Of a DNA stretch of 64,000 bases, positions 29,301-44,300 are shown piece by piece. The stretch is from positions 19,599,752 through 19,663,751 of the forward strand of contig JACBWW010000007.1 of the NCBI GenBank assembly GCA_020086605.1, written 5' to 3'. This stretch comes from Lanius collurio (Eukaryota > Chordata > Aves > Passeriformes > Laniidae). A program made the position numbers and the translations under genes. A model generated the notes under the pieces. The model was not told the DNA's origin. It searched no databases and saw only the letters and a list, made by a program, of their open reading frames with translations. How positions within the stretch are numbered: the stretch's first letter is position 1; each line of letters begins with the position of its first letter.

Positions 29301-32300
29301 AATGCCAACTTCCTAGTAACGTATCTTGTAGGACATAACCATACAAAATGTCTCACAGAAAGGGGGTTTAAGATAGAGGAAATGCAGTTAATTTTCATAA
29401 AGAAACTATATATTAACTTTAAAACTGACAATATTGTCAGCTATTTCCTGAATATTATTCCACAATACATCAGTGATGATCTTAAGGAGGAAGGTTTAGT
29501 CTACATGGTCCAGTCATCATATTTCCCCCAATAAAAAACACTGAAAAATTTCTTAGCTACTGTACACTAGTAGTCTCCTTAGGGTTCCATCTAATTTTCA
29601 TTAAAATATGGCAGTCTAAGCCTAAAACATGAGACTAAACTTAAAAGCTAGATGAACAGAAGTGATGCACACAAATAAGAAAAATGAGATGAATTAGAAC
29701 ATAGAGTAAAAAATCAATATTTTTGAATATTCTTTTCTATAAATCAGTATTGAACAATAAAAAAAAAATCCCCAAACATAAACTCTGTTCTCTTTTTTAA
29801 TCTCAGATATATCTGAAAATATGTATTGTGAGATGTTATATTAGAATTAGATAAAATGAGTTCTACTCAATCAGTATCACTTTGAAACATGAAGTTGTAT
29901 CTTAATACAACATATAATATAGTTTCTGGTGTCCATCCTCAACAAAACTGAGTTAGTCGTGATTTTTACTACCCAGCATAACAAACCACACACATCAGTC
30001 ATTTACTGGTGGTGTCTCTCAGCGCTTCCTTTGAAGTGCAAAGATCAACAGTGACACTTGAAGATCATGATCCGAGCGATTAATGGAGCCTGAGCTTCAA
30101 AGAAATAATAAGAGAAGAAAAAGAGCCTAAGAAAAAAAACCCACAAAAATATAAATGCTTGTTTTGGTTCAATTCCTGCTCATATAAAGAATAAACCAAG
30201 TTGAAGAAACTTATGAGCACTATTTGCTCGGAAAACTATTGCATCAATGAGGAAAACAAAGGAAAGCTGAAGAAGGTAAGAGTATTGGGATAAATGGGAA
30301 CTGGAGGCTAAAGTTATAAGAGGGCAGGGAAAACCATATTAAAGAGAACAATGTGAAAGCACATTCTGCTGCAATATGCATATGACCTACACATAGTAAA
30401 GGTGGTTCAATCTCAAAAAAGAAATCAGTTTAAAAGCTCAGACATCTGTAAATACACTGTAAACAGGAAAAGAATACATGGGAAGCAACAAAAATAAACA
30501 AGAAAAGCGCAAAAGGTAACATAAACTTTAGACAATTCTTTTGACATTGAAAATATTCCAGATTACATAGATATAAAACTCACTCAAACAAGTTTAAATG
30601 TGCTCCAGAATCTCAGAAAAATACATCTGCTTTACATCTCTCTCCATTACCTTCCTGATAACCAGCCTGGTTTAGTTTAGCTGTCAGACCTTGCTGGTAT
30701 CTAAGTAAATGGAATTGTCTCATTACATTCAGAATGTACAGATCTTGCCCTTAAAATAGTACTACTCATTGCAAATCAGATTTTCATGGTAGCATTGCAA
30801 GAAGACAGTCAGGAAACAAATATTCACAGTTAAAGCTTTTCTCTAGACAGCTGAAAAATAAGCAAATCGGATCAAGAAGATGTAAACTGATGGAAGTGAA
30901 TAATTTTTATATTTTTTGCTACCATGCAGTTTAAAAAAAGAAACCAACTAACAACACAAACTATTTTCTTTTTTACTTAGGGTTTCACCTCTTCACATTC
31001 ACTTATTGTACTGAACCAAATTTCAGCAAAAATAACTTAGACCTAATCCCCTTGTTTTTGAAATCTCCCTTGTGCTTGAAACTGTACCTTCATACTACCA
31101 CATTATTTAGAAAGATTGTCAAGAGTGCTTCAAAGTCTTTATACCCTTTGCTCTCTAGCCAGGATAGTATACATAGCTTGAGCTACTTGTATCAATGCAT
31201 TGTTTTGTAAGTGTTAATGTACTCAAAATTCAAGATTTGAGGAGAAAGGGAATGTGCTACATGTAATCAAGTTAGGGCAGGAAAACCCGTACAAAACCCA
31301 CAAAGTAAGCCAAAAAACCTCAAACAACTTGTTCAACCAGAACTTGAATGCTTGTTTTAAATTTAAGAGACCTTTGGAAGAAGGTCTCTTTGGAAGAAGA
31401 GGGACTTGACCTTCATGGACATTCAGCTGCAGGGATGGTGATCCTAACATCTGTCACAGTTTCTCTCTCCTCCTGTGCCCATAATGGAAAAATGAAATAC
31501 ATCAGAGGAACCTCTGAGTATGATCTTTACCCTCCTTCTAAAATTAAATTAAATTAAATTAACCCCACTTTCCTGCTGGCTTAGAGCTTTATTCTGTCAG
31601 CAGGATTTTAAAACTAAATTGATTCTCAGCAATGAAGTTCAGGGAGTGTCAACATTAGGCTTTACTGTGGTGAGACTCAGAATTTTGGTACAACTAACTT
31701 ATGTTGAGTTTCATCACACAAAGTCTCATGGCAGTTTGATACAAGTGATGTAACTTGGGACTTCCTAAAGAAATTATCATTCCATGATAATGTTCCATGG
31801 GAACATCTGATGTAACTTTACAGATCTAACCGTTTCATTTACAACATTTAAATGTAACTTATTTTGTAATTTAAGTCTAACAATTGCTTGGATTTTCCTC
31901 TAGTCATCATATATCAATACCAGCATCAGGCAGACTGTGAAGCAAAAGCAATAAAATGATCCTTTGTAATCACCTCTGTGAACTGAGTTAAGCTAATCTA
32001 TCACCACTGTTACTTCCCTTACTGCTCTCTGTTTCAACTGGGTTGCAAGATTCATCACTAAGTTAGCACCTAGTGTAACTGTGAGGCTAAACTAAATGAA
32101 ACTAAATGAGCTAGAAAGGCCAGTACATGTTTTTATTGCAAGGCTAACTTTACAGACCAGAAAAGTACTGATTACAGCCATGGACTGTATCTGTACCCAG
32201 GAAAAAAAAATAATCCCAAGCAAATTGAGAATATAACTTCAAATTGCTAATGTCTCTGCATTACACATAATTATCATCATCAAGATAAGGAAGTCTTAGA

Positions 32301-35300
32301 CTTCTCTGATACCCAGTAAACCAATAGAAATTTTAGAATTTTTCAATCAATGACCTGCTGATAAAAATCAGTTTCTGAATGTAATAAACACATGGGAGTA
32401 GCTGCCAATCAAAAAGCTTCTACGTGCCCTTTTAAGATTCAATCTTCATTTCTGACAGACTTCCCTTGCTCAATCTTGAAAATTGATCTTACCTTTCAGC
32501 AATTACTTCTGTCTTTATCCATCATGATCCACATACAGATTTGATGGGAGATGCATTCATTCAGGTCCTTTCCTATGTAGATTAAATGCTTGCTGCTTTA
32601 ACATCCTAGTTGTGCAAAGGCTCAATAGAAAGTGCCCAGCTACTTGTCTTTACATGATGCCTTAGCAATTACAATGCTTGCAAAAACACACATTTAAGTT
32701 TCTGAGTGCAAGCTCCCTCTCAGAACAGCACCAACAGCAGAGATTTACAACCAAACAATTTCCCCTAAACAATGGGGCAAAACCCCAGCCTCACAGAAAT
32801 TCTTAGTGATTCCAAAAGGGAGGGATTTCCCCTTTAAGCAATTTACATTAAATCTCAGTCCAGGATTGTATATTACATAAAACATGAACTACATCTCATC
32901 TTTTACAGCATCATATTGACAAAACTACTTTAAATCTTTGTGGTAATTTTATCTAAAATAAGAATAAAATAAACAATGCTGTGTCTCATTTCTTATCTTG
33001 AAATGGCTTAAGAAAACAATATTAAAATAGCAGTAGTTTATGATCTTAATAGCCATTATTTACTAAGATTGTTAAATCTTCTACATAAAAGTGAAGTGTT
33101 GAACAATGCAAAGAAGAACAGAAAAATTATCAAAAAACAGATAGGCCAAAACACCTGCCAAAGGTGTCAGAAAGCCTGTTATCAAGTTAATTTTACCATT
33201 AGAGTCAAGATCACACTTGCTTAAAGAAAACATGAAAAATTCACTTATGGGTGTTACCAGAATTATATGATCTCATCAAAATATGACTGAGTTAGAAATA
33301 ATGAACTTAGAGGCCAGATCCTGCCTTCCTTATTCATGACTGAGTTTGAGGCAGTAGAAATTCATCCCTAATTTAACTTTATCAGCTCAGAAAGATCTAT
33401 CTCACTGAAGTACTGCACTCAGGAGTTTAAGGTAAGAAAAATTTGGCCCAAACACTCTCAATAATGCAAGATACAATCTACTCTACATAGGCAAAGCAAA
33501 GCTTTATTGATAAAAGCAGGTTTATGCAAATTTTCAGCTATGAATTACTTCTAAAGCTTTGGTACTGTAATGTTCAGAAATCTATTAGAAGTACTATTTT
33601 GTTCTTTTGGGATGATTATCAGATATCTTATTAGATAAAGCTTTGTTCATGTGAATCTAATTATTCAGGTTTATGCTGAGTTCTTTCCTGTCTGAGCTTC
33701 TTGCAAAGCAACTTCAAACTGTTTCATTTTCTGAACAAACTGAGTGTTTCCAAACAACTCATGCCAGAAGAGGAATAAAGTAATCATCAGGAACTTAAAA
33801 TATTTTGAGTCTTCTAAGTCCTCAAAGGATTTAAAATACAGAATTTAACTCTTATCTCCCTGCTTTGAAGTGAGTAATTTTTAGCAAAGGAACTTAGCCT
33901 GAGGTTTCTTCAGAGATAGTGCAGTATGCTACTCTGTATAATACAGAAATGATAACAGCTTAAAACCTTACCAGACAATGGTAGTCTGAAGACTTCTGTC
34001 TAAGAAAACTGTCATAAGAAAGGAATATTCTCTCTGCAGAAGTTGATGTGGTGTCTTGCTATTTACAGGTCCTAAATCTAGAACTGCTGTTTTCTTCAAC
34101 TAACTACACGAGGTGGAAGATGAAAAAGTTGAGAAAAAATAATCCATGGGAAAAAGGCTTAGATGTGAAAACCCAAAAACATTCTTCTTATATAATTTCA
34201 ATTACTCCTGGTCATTTTAGAGTTACTCTCTATACTCATTTTAAAGGTAGTCAGTTTAAGAGAAGATCATTAACATTAAATAGGCTTCTCTCATTTCAGT
34301 GGCACTTCTTAGGAAAGACTGAAGAATAAAAGGTGAGGAGTATTTTTTAATTCTAAAATAATCTGAATTAATAAATTCTGAGATACTCCCAAGATTTCCT
34401 GAAAAAAACCCAAAAGCTCCTCCTATAATAAACATTTAGAGTATATTAAGCCTTAGACATGCTCCATTTGGGTGTCTATATCCAGCTCTTTGTATTTAAA
34501 CTCTTACTGTTAAAGGTGATGTAATCAGCATAGTTTATGAAGCCACAAATGTGGTTCAGTTCACCCAAAAAACACATCTATGTGTAAGTCTATATGCAGC
34601 TGAGTAGGGACTCAATCTCCTTTGATCGCAAATGGGAGTCAAGACAACCAGCTCATGTGGAGTCACACAGAAAGACATAATTTTAGGTGGTCAGTGTTGA
34701 ATCCTATCCTTGGGTTCAAAACACTCAAAACTTTTGTTTCTGCTTTTCTTACTAATTTTTTGCAAATTAATATCAAAATTAAAATGGAGATACTAGTTAC
34801 ATTTAATGATATTTCATCAAAATATGCATATTACATAAGAAAACTATAAATAAATAAAACAGTTTTTACCTTAAGAAACAAAATTTTCAGGATAAAAAAA
34901 AACAAAAACAAGAGACTTACTCTAAGCTACAGAAGACAGAAAAATAACTAATGAATTTCTATTATTTTTCTCCTTTAAGGCAACAATACTAATGAATATA
35001 AATGATCTCGTTAAGAGCATACACATGTATTTCAGAATGAAATCCTCATGAGCAAGTGTTCCATAATAAAAAATTTCAGAGCTCATTGAAAAGTTAGGAG
35101 AACAATTTTAACTATTGGAAGAAGGACGTCAACAGCAGAGAGACATTATAATAACAAAACCCTTAATACTAAATATAAAGTAGTTTTCCTACCTGTGTGC
35201 AGACAAATTACTGAGGTGCAGGGTGTATTTTTCTTCAGCAGACAACCCATCCATCATGAAGTAAAACACATGAAAATTACTCTGGTTGAGAGGCTGGATA

Positions 35301-38300
35301 ATGACACGAGACTTCTCCAACATGTATGTATAAATCCTAGCTGATTAAGAAACAAACACATAAATTCATCATTATATTGATTGTTCTGAACTTAAATATC
35401 TTAAACCATTCAACATTGCAACAGTTAAGAATAAACAATGTTTCTTATAAAATTCTCTGAGGGGAGCATATAAAATACAGTATTACCATTCATACTCATG
35501 GTTTTCTAAATATATCGCATATAAAACCTAACTCCATTAAAAATGGTGGAACAAACATATTACCTTACTTCCTGTATTACATTACCATTAAACTACTTTG
35601 TTTTAAAGATAGTGATGTTGATTTGTACCAGTTGCTGTATTTGGCAAGAATTTCTAAGAGACAATCTATTAGTCATCTCACCAAAGTGTAGCCACCCGAG
35701 CACTGGCATCTATTCCAGCCTCCTTCTTAACAGAAAGAGAAAGATGGAAGACAGATTCAAGACCTCTTGAAAAAAAGCACATTTGGAAGCATTTCTTCTT
35801 TCTCTGCTGATAATCAAGAACACAGAGATTAATAGTTTAGATTAACCACCTAGCTTCTAGATGCCCACAAAGAGACAAATCCTCTGCAGAACTGGTTATC
35901 AACAAGCTCACTAGCCTGAGCTTGGGGAAACATGGGCATCTCAGAAGGGCTATGATGACCTGGATAAATGAGAAGCCACGTGCATCAGCAGTCTGGGAAG
36001 AAGGTGAAGGAGGTTGAATATGAGTGAGATTTGCCTACAGAAATGCACCTTACAGGATCACACACCTCAGGCCCACTAAGATTCTGGAAGAGGCAAAGAA
36101 CAGAAGCAAAGGAAATACTGAGCCCTCAGATCCATGCACCTGTTCACAAGATAACACATTTTGGAGATATTGGTGAAGAGACAGTGATATTCACAATTTT
36201 GGGCAGGCTACTCTTCAGTTCTCCCCTGGGAGTAGAACATCCCATGTTTCCAGATGCAAGAGACTAAGAGAATAAGGGACTGTCCAACTGTAGCTAGAGG
36301 TCAGGGCCTTTCTGGTCAGTGGAAACCTGATCCCAGTTCCCACTCATCCAACTGCTGGCACACTTCATCTCATCACTACTTAAATAGTAGCTGTTGTGAA
36401 AAAACCAGAAGCACATCTCTTCACACACAACTTAGCATCTCCACCACATGGACACAGTCCATTTTGCTGCAGGTTTAGGCTTTTTAATATCTGCAGTATG
36501 GCAGAGCTTTCACAGAGCCTTTGCAAGCATCCTCACCCTGGAAAGGATTGTTGAGTTTAGAGCATAAGGTGTACTTCTCAGCAATGGAGGAGCTATAGTT
36601 TTGAAACCCTGTAAGCAGATGTAAGAGAACATTAAACTATAGCTTCCCATAGCCTGGCTTTCAACCAGCTCATCCAGGACTCCTTTCTTTATGAACTGGA
36701 AGTAGCTCCTGAACATATAGCAACTGTAAATTCTGGTGCATTCATCCTGCAGCACAGCAAGTATGTTCTCTACATGCACATCACTCATGTCTTTTTAGAA
36801 TTTTTCTCTTTTTAAATTTTTTTTAAGATGGCTGGGATTAAAGTGTTATTTTCAGAACCAGTTTTGGGCTCACAGCTGTTGGCCAGTGCAAAGTGAAACA
36901 GTTTGGTGAATGAAAGTGTGTATCAGAGGCACAGCAGTTGCATTAGCCTAATTAGCTAATTAATTAGCAGGCAGAATGTCATGTTCCTGTTGTCATACAG
37001 CTGCTAATGTCCACAATAACTCATTCAGTGCTAGGTTGGTTATTGCTATTTCATCTGTACCTGTCTGGTCATTTTAGTGTAAATTCCACCTATCTTCCTA
37101 TCTTTTGAAGCTCTTTAAATTCCTGTCTATACTGTTGAAATAAACACAGCAAACCTGAGGTTAATTGAAATACTGTGTATGAGAAAACAAAACCTTCCAG
37201 AATACTGCTGAAATACAGCAGACTGGAGGGAAATGAAATGGGTGAATCTTGAACATATTGTCTTGAGAAAGGTGTCAGCAGCTAAATTCTGTCCTTGAAC
37301 TAAATATAACAATGCAAGGTCTCTCAAAGAACTACTCTGCACAGGCCAAACCATCCTGGACACATCTCAGTTAAGGAGTACAGAAGGTCAGTGGTACATT
37401 AGCCAGGAACATCCTCTGTGCTTTCTTTACGTAACAGCACAGACATGGCCTGACACATGTGCTGGCAACCAAAATCATGACTGGGATTCTGCATAAGAGA
37501 CAGTAGGACAGACAGAGAAGAGCTGTATGTCTGACGTGCTGAACCAAGGAGACATGATCTGGCCCGTTTCATCATCCTACAAAATGAACTGCTATTATAC
37601 AGTAGTGAACTGTTATTATGGAATCTATATTATGAGAAATTGTGTATCATCCATCTAATCCTCTGCTGCTACTCTGCAGAAAAACCTAAAAAATCCAAAC
37701 CTGTACTGGAAGTGAAAAGGCACACTTGGGAAATCATGTATGTTTCTGGCTCCAGTACCTTTGCAACACATTATAAATTGAAGCAATGCAATCAAGCAGC
37801 ACTGGCCCAGACACACACTTTCATCAGAATCAATCATTACCCAGCTGCCATTCCTACAGGGTAAAACAGAATAGATGAACCCAAAGGATGATTTCCATCT
37901 TTTATTGTGCTTGTAACTTATTGCTTGGTAAAACTATTCTGACCATCAATTAATTTGAAAAGAGTCCATTTCAAATTTTTAATCATGTTTTTGTGTGCAA
38001 TATTCTTCAATAAGGCTTTCATAACCACCACTTCAGGTGTTTTTAACATTCACTGATTAATAAAAGCAGGAGAAATGCTACCAAAGGTCATCTATCATTT
38101 AACTTTAAAGCTGGGCAACATCACTTATTCAGATGACACAAATTAATTCAGCCCTTTCTAAGTCACCTGCACTTTAATAAGGCTAAATACATTTCATCCC
38201 AACTAGCATCTCCAGCTGTCGGAAGAACTGTTAAGAAAAGCCAAGCTTCCAATCAGCAAGACTCAAACACAGCACATCTTAATGATGCTAAAGGAGTCAT

Positions 38301-41300
38301 AAAGAAAATTATCATGGAAGTACGCTTTTCTACAAAGTGAAATAGGTTTGTTAATCTATGTGTGAAATAAAAGGGAGAAAATAATAGAGTTCCTAAGTGA
38401 AGGCTGTCATTTTTGTGCAATGGTAATTGTGCTTACAGACACAAACAGATTTGTACTTCCTTTAACAGCTCCCTTGATCTACTCAATAACTACACAGTCA
38501 GCAAGCAGATTCTGTATTAAAAGTGGGGCCAGTGAAATCTGTCTTTCAGCCATGCATACTTAGCAACTACATTGTTCCTTCTCAAAAATCATGCTGTCCT
38601 AAACAAAGCTATTGTTAAAGACAATAAAACATGTCAGTCCATTTCAATGCAACTTAAAAAAAAAAAAAATCAGTTCTTGCTTTTCACAAAGTGAAGACTG
38701 AGAAAATCAATGCCTGAAAAGCAAGGCAGAAAATGTTCAGGCTTTATTTTTTCTTCCTAAGCTTCTTTTTGAGTAATCATAGGAAATTTATAGAGACATT
38801 CATTTTCATCTTAGGAATTATATCAACTTACCTGAAGGACCATTCTGGGAAGAAAAAAAAAAAAATCAGCTTTCTGCTAGTATGCTGTAGGTATTAATCA
38901 TTCTCTAGGAATTATATTAAATATTTTTTTGCCAGAAGATCAATCTTTTAGTTCTGCATTTATTTAGAAACCTAATGAAATGACTGGTCTGTAGTTTATT
39001 CTAAGTGTTTGTTCTAATATAAAACCTTTTACTACATAAAACCTCTTCAGATATCTATACTGGCTTTGGGTAGAATCACACTAAAAACCTCCATCCTTGT
39101 TTTCAAGACATCGTGGTAAACATACAGTTTATGCTAAAAGAATGAATCAAACATAATATTGAAAATTATGGGGAACATTTCCATTATTTAGGTATATTAT
39201 ACTTTCTGCTAGAAGAATAATCCTGATGTGAAAAAAGTCAGAGCATTTCCAGGGTCTAAAAGAACTTCAGCATGAACAAGAAGCTGTCACAAACTTTACT
39301 GGTGTCCACCAAAAATGCAAGGAGTGCCACCCTGAGCTTGCTCTCTCTAACAAAAATGTTCTCACGTATTTTGCATGTCCATCCCTCAGCAAATCGTTCT
39401 TGATTTCCTCTGGTAAGATCTATTTTTGGAGGAGTTTAAACCACCTAAACCCTTCGATGGAGGCAGTCTAGTGTCACTTGGATTTTGTTTACAAATCAGA
39501 CAGATTTAGCCTCATTTGTATCAATGAGTTATAAAATCATGGCTCAGCAAAATCAGATGCTCTGCATATTTAAATTTTTAATTAATGTTTAAACAGTGCA
39601 AGACAGTACATACTGCTGCAAATGATCTTGCAAAAAAATACAGAGAATCTCTGGGTGGAATTTAAACCTGCCAAACACAGTATGTGTGATTCTCTTCTCA
39701 TTTATGGTGGTCCAATTCTGGGACAATTTCACTCAGAAGTGATGCTTAGCAGTGGTCAAAAAAAGGCAACTTCTACTACACAAATCAAACAGCAGGAATA
39801 ATTGCAAATTTCAGAAATATAGAACACACTTCTACTGCTGAAGTAAGGCTTGTCTCTCTTCACAGTAAATTATGTAACTTTTGGGCTACCTTAGGTTTCG
39901 TAAAAATAACGGATGTAATTCCTAAATAATTCAGGTATAGGAAGGTAAGTAATTTTTTCATATTTGTTAATGGACCTGACTACCCCTAAATTTCCTCATT
40001 TAATGTCTGTGGCTTGAGAATGATAAAAACACAGAATTAGTGTACCAGGAAACTGACACAAGAACTTGCTTAACTGATTCTGTCACAGGCAATGGCTACA
40101 AATTAAACAGGAAGTTCTGGGTAAAGCTGTTCAGAAACCCACACCCTGCAAACACAATATACTCAAATTAAAGATGTACAATACAAAGGATTTATAAAAT
40201 GTAATCTTTGGGGATTGATCTTTATTTTTACAAGCTCAAATGAGCTGCTCTTCAGTCCATGCTACTGTAAATGTCATTTTGCATTTCTCCCACAAAAGCT
40301 TATAAATGATAAACAAAGTCACAAGGTTTAGTTTTGAATTTCCTTTACAATTATCCTGCATTCATTATAAAACAAACCAGAAAAAAAGTGTTAATAATTT
40401 CCCATGCAGTGACATTTTCCCTGAAGAAACTATTATATTTTCTAGATTATAGTGAACTTTCTCAAGAAAATGTAATTCCCGCTATGAAATACTCCCAAAG
40501 AATTTTTTTTAGGAAACTCCTCAGAAAGCATAAACGTATTTAAAATTACATTAAAAAGGGAGTAGATTTGGAATTTTTTATCTAAGGGAATCTAATTTAC
40601 TTGGAACAAAAGTGTATCTTGCCACACAGCTTCACCACCCAGGAAGAGCAGTGCAAGTCAAAAACTCTCAATGTGTAGTTATTTCTGCAAACACACCTTG
40701 CTTTGACACTGAGTAGCTTTATGCTGACCTGTGCGGACCAGGAATGAAAGCTCTGACTGTTTTTGAAGAGCAGAGTTTTCAGAATCAAAATGAATGTTTG
40801 CTCCACTTTCTTGTATTTCTTTTTTTGTCCCACTAATGAATGCTTACTAGGGATTAGAGACTCACATTTACTCTGAAAACAAATTTCACACTATCTTGCC
40901 TCTAACAAGAATAAACATCAATATGATTCCTGGCTGTTTCAAAAGAAGCCATAAGCTGTAATAAATTTCCTCCAATTTCATTCAATATTACAGAATAAAC
41001 TTGTTCATTTGTTTTTCACTAAACATATTATATTATCATGCACTAATTTAAGGGATACTCGAAATACCCAATACATTATTAGGTACAAATGCATAACTCA
41101 GCCCCCTTTTTACTCTTACTTCACAGTGCCGCACTACACAGCTCTCTCAGCTTGTTGATCAGTGAAATAAAGCAAAACATGATTTCCTGGGAAATATGAG
41201 GAGTCTGTGGTGTCAGTTTGTTTCTTGTCTTTCCCTGCCACCTTGTGGTAGCTCAGAACAGGGCACTGCTCACTCCTGGCAAGTGATCAATTCACTTACT

Positions 41301-44300
41301 GTGAAACCTGTTCCTCTGACACTGCCTAACCCCCCTTGCCTCTTTCACAAACTTTGAAGCCCTTGCTGTTCAATTCTGTGTATGGCACACTGGGATCTCT
41401 GTTCTAAAATTCTGTGCGTGATGTAAAAATTAACAGATTAAATGATACTTACCTGCAATTAATGTTTTTTTTCTCTCACAAAACTGTAGTTCAAAATACT
41501 TTATAAAACAGCTGGAAAAATCATTCAAGGGTGTCTTAGCATGTCCAAAGGCCTCCAAGATACAGTTTACCTGCAAAAAAAATTAGTAAAGAAACAATAA
41601 GAGAGGAAATAAATTAGAAGGTATTTCAAGAAACATCAGTGAGGTTTGCTCGTGATTAATAAATGGGGAAAAAAAAGAAGACCATTTTTCATCTTGGTAT
41701 TTAAAAAATCCCTTGGCAGATTTTTTTCCCAAACTAGAAATTAAAGTAAGACAGCTCAAAATAAATATATTAAAAAAAAAAGCAGTGTCAGAACAGTGGA
41801 AGTTGTAAATGAAAGGGGAAGATGGTCATTCACATGTGAGCTGTGTCCTTCCTTGCCAGTAGTTTGGATATGAGTGACTGGAATCATATTGCTGGAGCTG
41901 GCACACTTAGCGAAAATATTAGAACCTTTGAAGACAGCTTATGATGTTGTCAATACTAATAACCCAACAAAGGAATTTGAAAGTTTTATATAATACCAGA
42001 AATGGTAGAAATTATTGATTTCAAATAGAATTACTTCAGGATTATACTAGCGAAAAACTGAGCGAAAAATACATTCAGACATTTTTATGGCATGTCTCGC
42101 TAATGCATATCCATGTTACACTTTCATGCTCACAGCCATTGTATTTAGATTTTTTGTGTATTCTTAGTTGCTCACACCCCTTATACTCTGACAGGTTTGC
42201 TTCAGAACTTTCCTCTCTGCATCCTTAGAAGTTGATTTCAATGTAGTCCATGTACACTACTGTTCTGACATCACTGTTTTCATTAAACTGGATGACCTAG
42301 CTGGGAAGGGAGGAGGCCTGTGGAGTGGCACAGATAACATGTGATTCAAACCACAAAGACAAAAGCTCTAAAATTCAAACCCTTCCCAATTATCAATTCA
42401 ACCAGCCATCTGTGCAGTAGGTGGCAGCAGAAAACTTGTCAGCCTAGTTTAGGTTCCAGTTCCCCTCCAGTAGTGTTGTTTAGGATGTGCTTGCTCTTTA
42501 GACTAATTCAGCACCTGTGCAGCTTTATTAATTTAATGGTGCTATGCATAACTGCAGTAGGAATGAGTCCAGACTATTCTGTTCATTAGGGCACTTTAAA
42601 AGGCAAATAAATTAGAATCTCTTCTCTATTCACTATGGGTGAGATATGATACATTTACCTTTGCTATCTAAAGTCAGATATCCCACCTAAGCTAGTTGTA
42701 AAGGACCTTTCTATAACCAGAATTTGTGATAATTCTCTCTTCCACCTCCATTGATTAAGACCCATTGATAGCTGGCTCTGAGCTGAGATCTGAGCTGAGA
42801 AATTTCATCAGGAAAGGTAATTTTTTAAAAGAATTTGAATTGGCATTCCAGGATTTAGCATAATTTAAAAAGTCAGTATGAACCTTGATAGAGAGTAAAT
42901 ATGGATATATGGAAATATATATTTTGGAAGTTAAATGTGACTGAACAAATATTCAGAACTCTTACCTATTTCTTAAATATATTTAGTACACAAATATTGA
43001 GCCATATAACTTTGTTCAATCCTCGCAGTTTTCCTGCAATTTTACAGTTTCTGTCTTGCATACTATTACTTCAGATGTCTCAACACTTCTTATACTGTCC
43101 AGAAAAGCATCACCATACCATACAAGAAAATTTATTCATTTACTGAAAGCAATTAATTTAATGTTTAAGAAACAGTTCCTTATCACAGAAATGTTTCCTA
43201 TTCACTGCAGCTCTGATTTTCAAAGTCACCAAAAAAGAGAAACAAAACTGGCTCCATTTTTGAGATTCCTCTTATCACATCAATGTGATCTTAATCCCAT
43301 TCCCATTCAGGGAGAAAAACTTCCTTTGACTTCAAAGGTGAAAACAAAGCATTTATGAATTTCTACAGAGCAGACACCTTTTTCTGTACAGTTCAAATAT
43401 CTTTGCCTATCCAAGAGACAAAGGTTTTGCTTCATTCCACTCAGTGATCAGAATGATACTTACATGTTTTATCTTTGTATCAAAGGTATTTCTGCTGCAG
43501 CTGGCTCTGCAAGTGAGGTGTTTCACTATCTGTTTGCAGGCTTCAGTCTTCCCTGAACCACTTTCTCCGCTGCAATGTGACAGGCAAGGAAGAGAGGGAG
43601 GAATCATTGTTAGTTTCACAATTGAAATGTTATTTATATTCTCTGCTAGCTTTGTTTGAATGGATTTAAGGTACCTCCATCAAACTTTCATTTCAAGTAA
43701 CAGAAGGTTTATGGATGACAAATAAAGAACAGAACGCAGGAGATAGACTGACTGACTGTCTATGTTCATGAGGGCTGTCAGAGCTGTCAAGATACATTGT
43801 CTTGTGCCACTAGTCAAGCCAATCAAATCCAATGCTTTCAAGCCTTTTTGAAGGTATTTATAGCACACATTTTATGTTTTCCTTTATCTTTTGTCCGGCA
43901 AAGGAGCTCATTTCTGCTGCCTGGTTCTCTTTGCAGACGGGAAAATTACGGCTGTGGTAATGATGGGAAATCAGAAGAAATGGAAGTGAAGAATACAATA
44001 GGAAGAAGGGAAAGAAAATTAAAAAGGAATAGTAAGGAGAGTAAAAAGCTTATTGATTTGATAACCTGCTCAGTTTCTGAAATACACTCTGACTTTAGTG
44101 ATTCTCTCTGGATCACTGTGATTTCTTGTTTGTGATGTGCAATAAATATCCAAAAGAATGAGAATCTCTGACAGGGAAAGTGACCAATGTAAATAAGGCA
44201 AAAGGAAATAGAATGACAAAAGTGGAAAGAAACAATAGAAAACTGGTGGAAGCAAGGAAGGAAGCAAAATCAGTGGTGCATTTTAAGCAGGAAGAAGGAA

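Larger units (their letters stand above)
13103..35192 (-). other. MYO16 intron, phase 2, about 22.1 kb including a gap
   Basis: The longest intron. It holds two small CR1 3' ends (19248-19387 and 26584-26695), simple repeats at 18653-18716, 21246-21265, 21364-21462 and 31541-31562, a 400-N gap at 27337-27736 flanked by a TA/T tract, and GC-richer unassigned patches at about 15249-15640 and 25300-25570. The many short open frames have no recognisable product. Confidence 0.82.

Noticed and set aside
30000..30110. Patch with unusual CpGs, considered as a small RNA gene
   Set aside because: No clear C/D or H/ACA boxes, hairpin or polymerase III promoter could be seen by eye.
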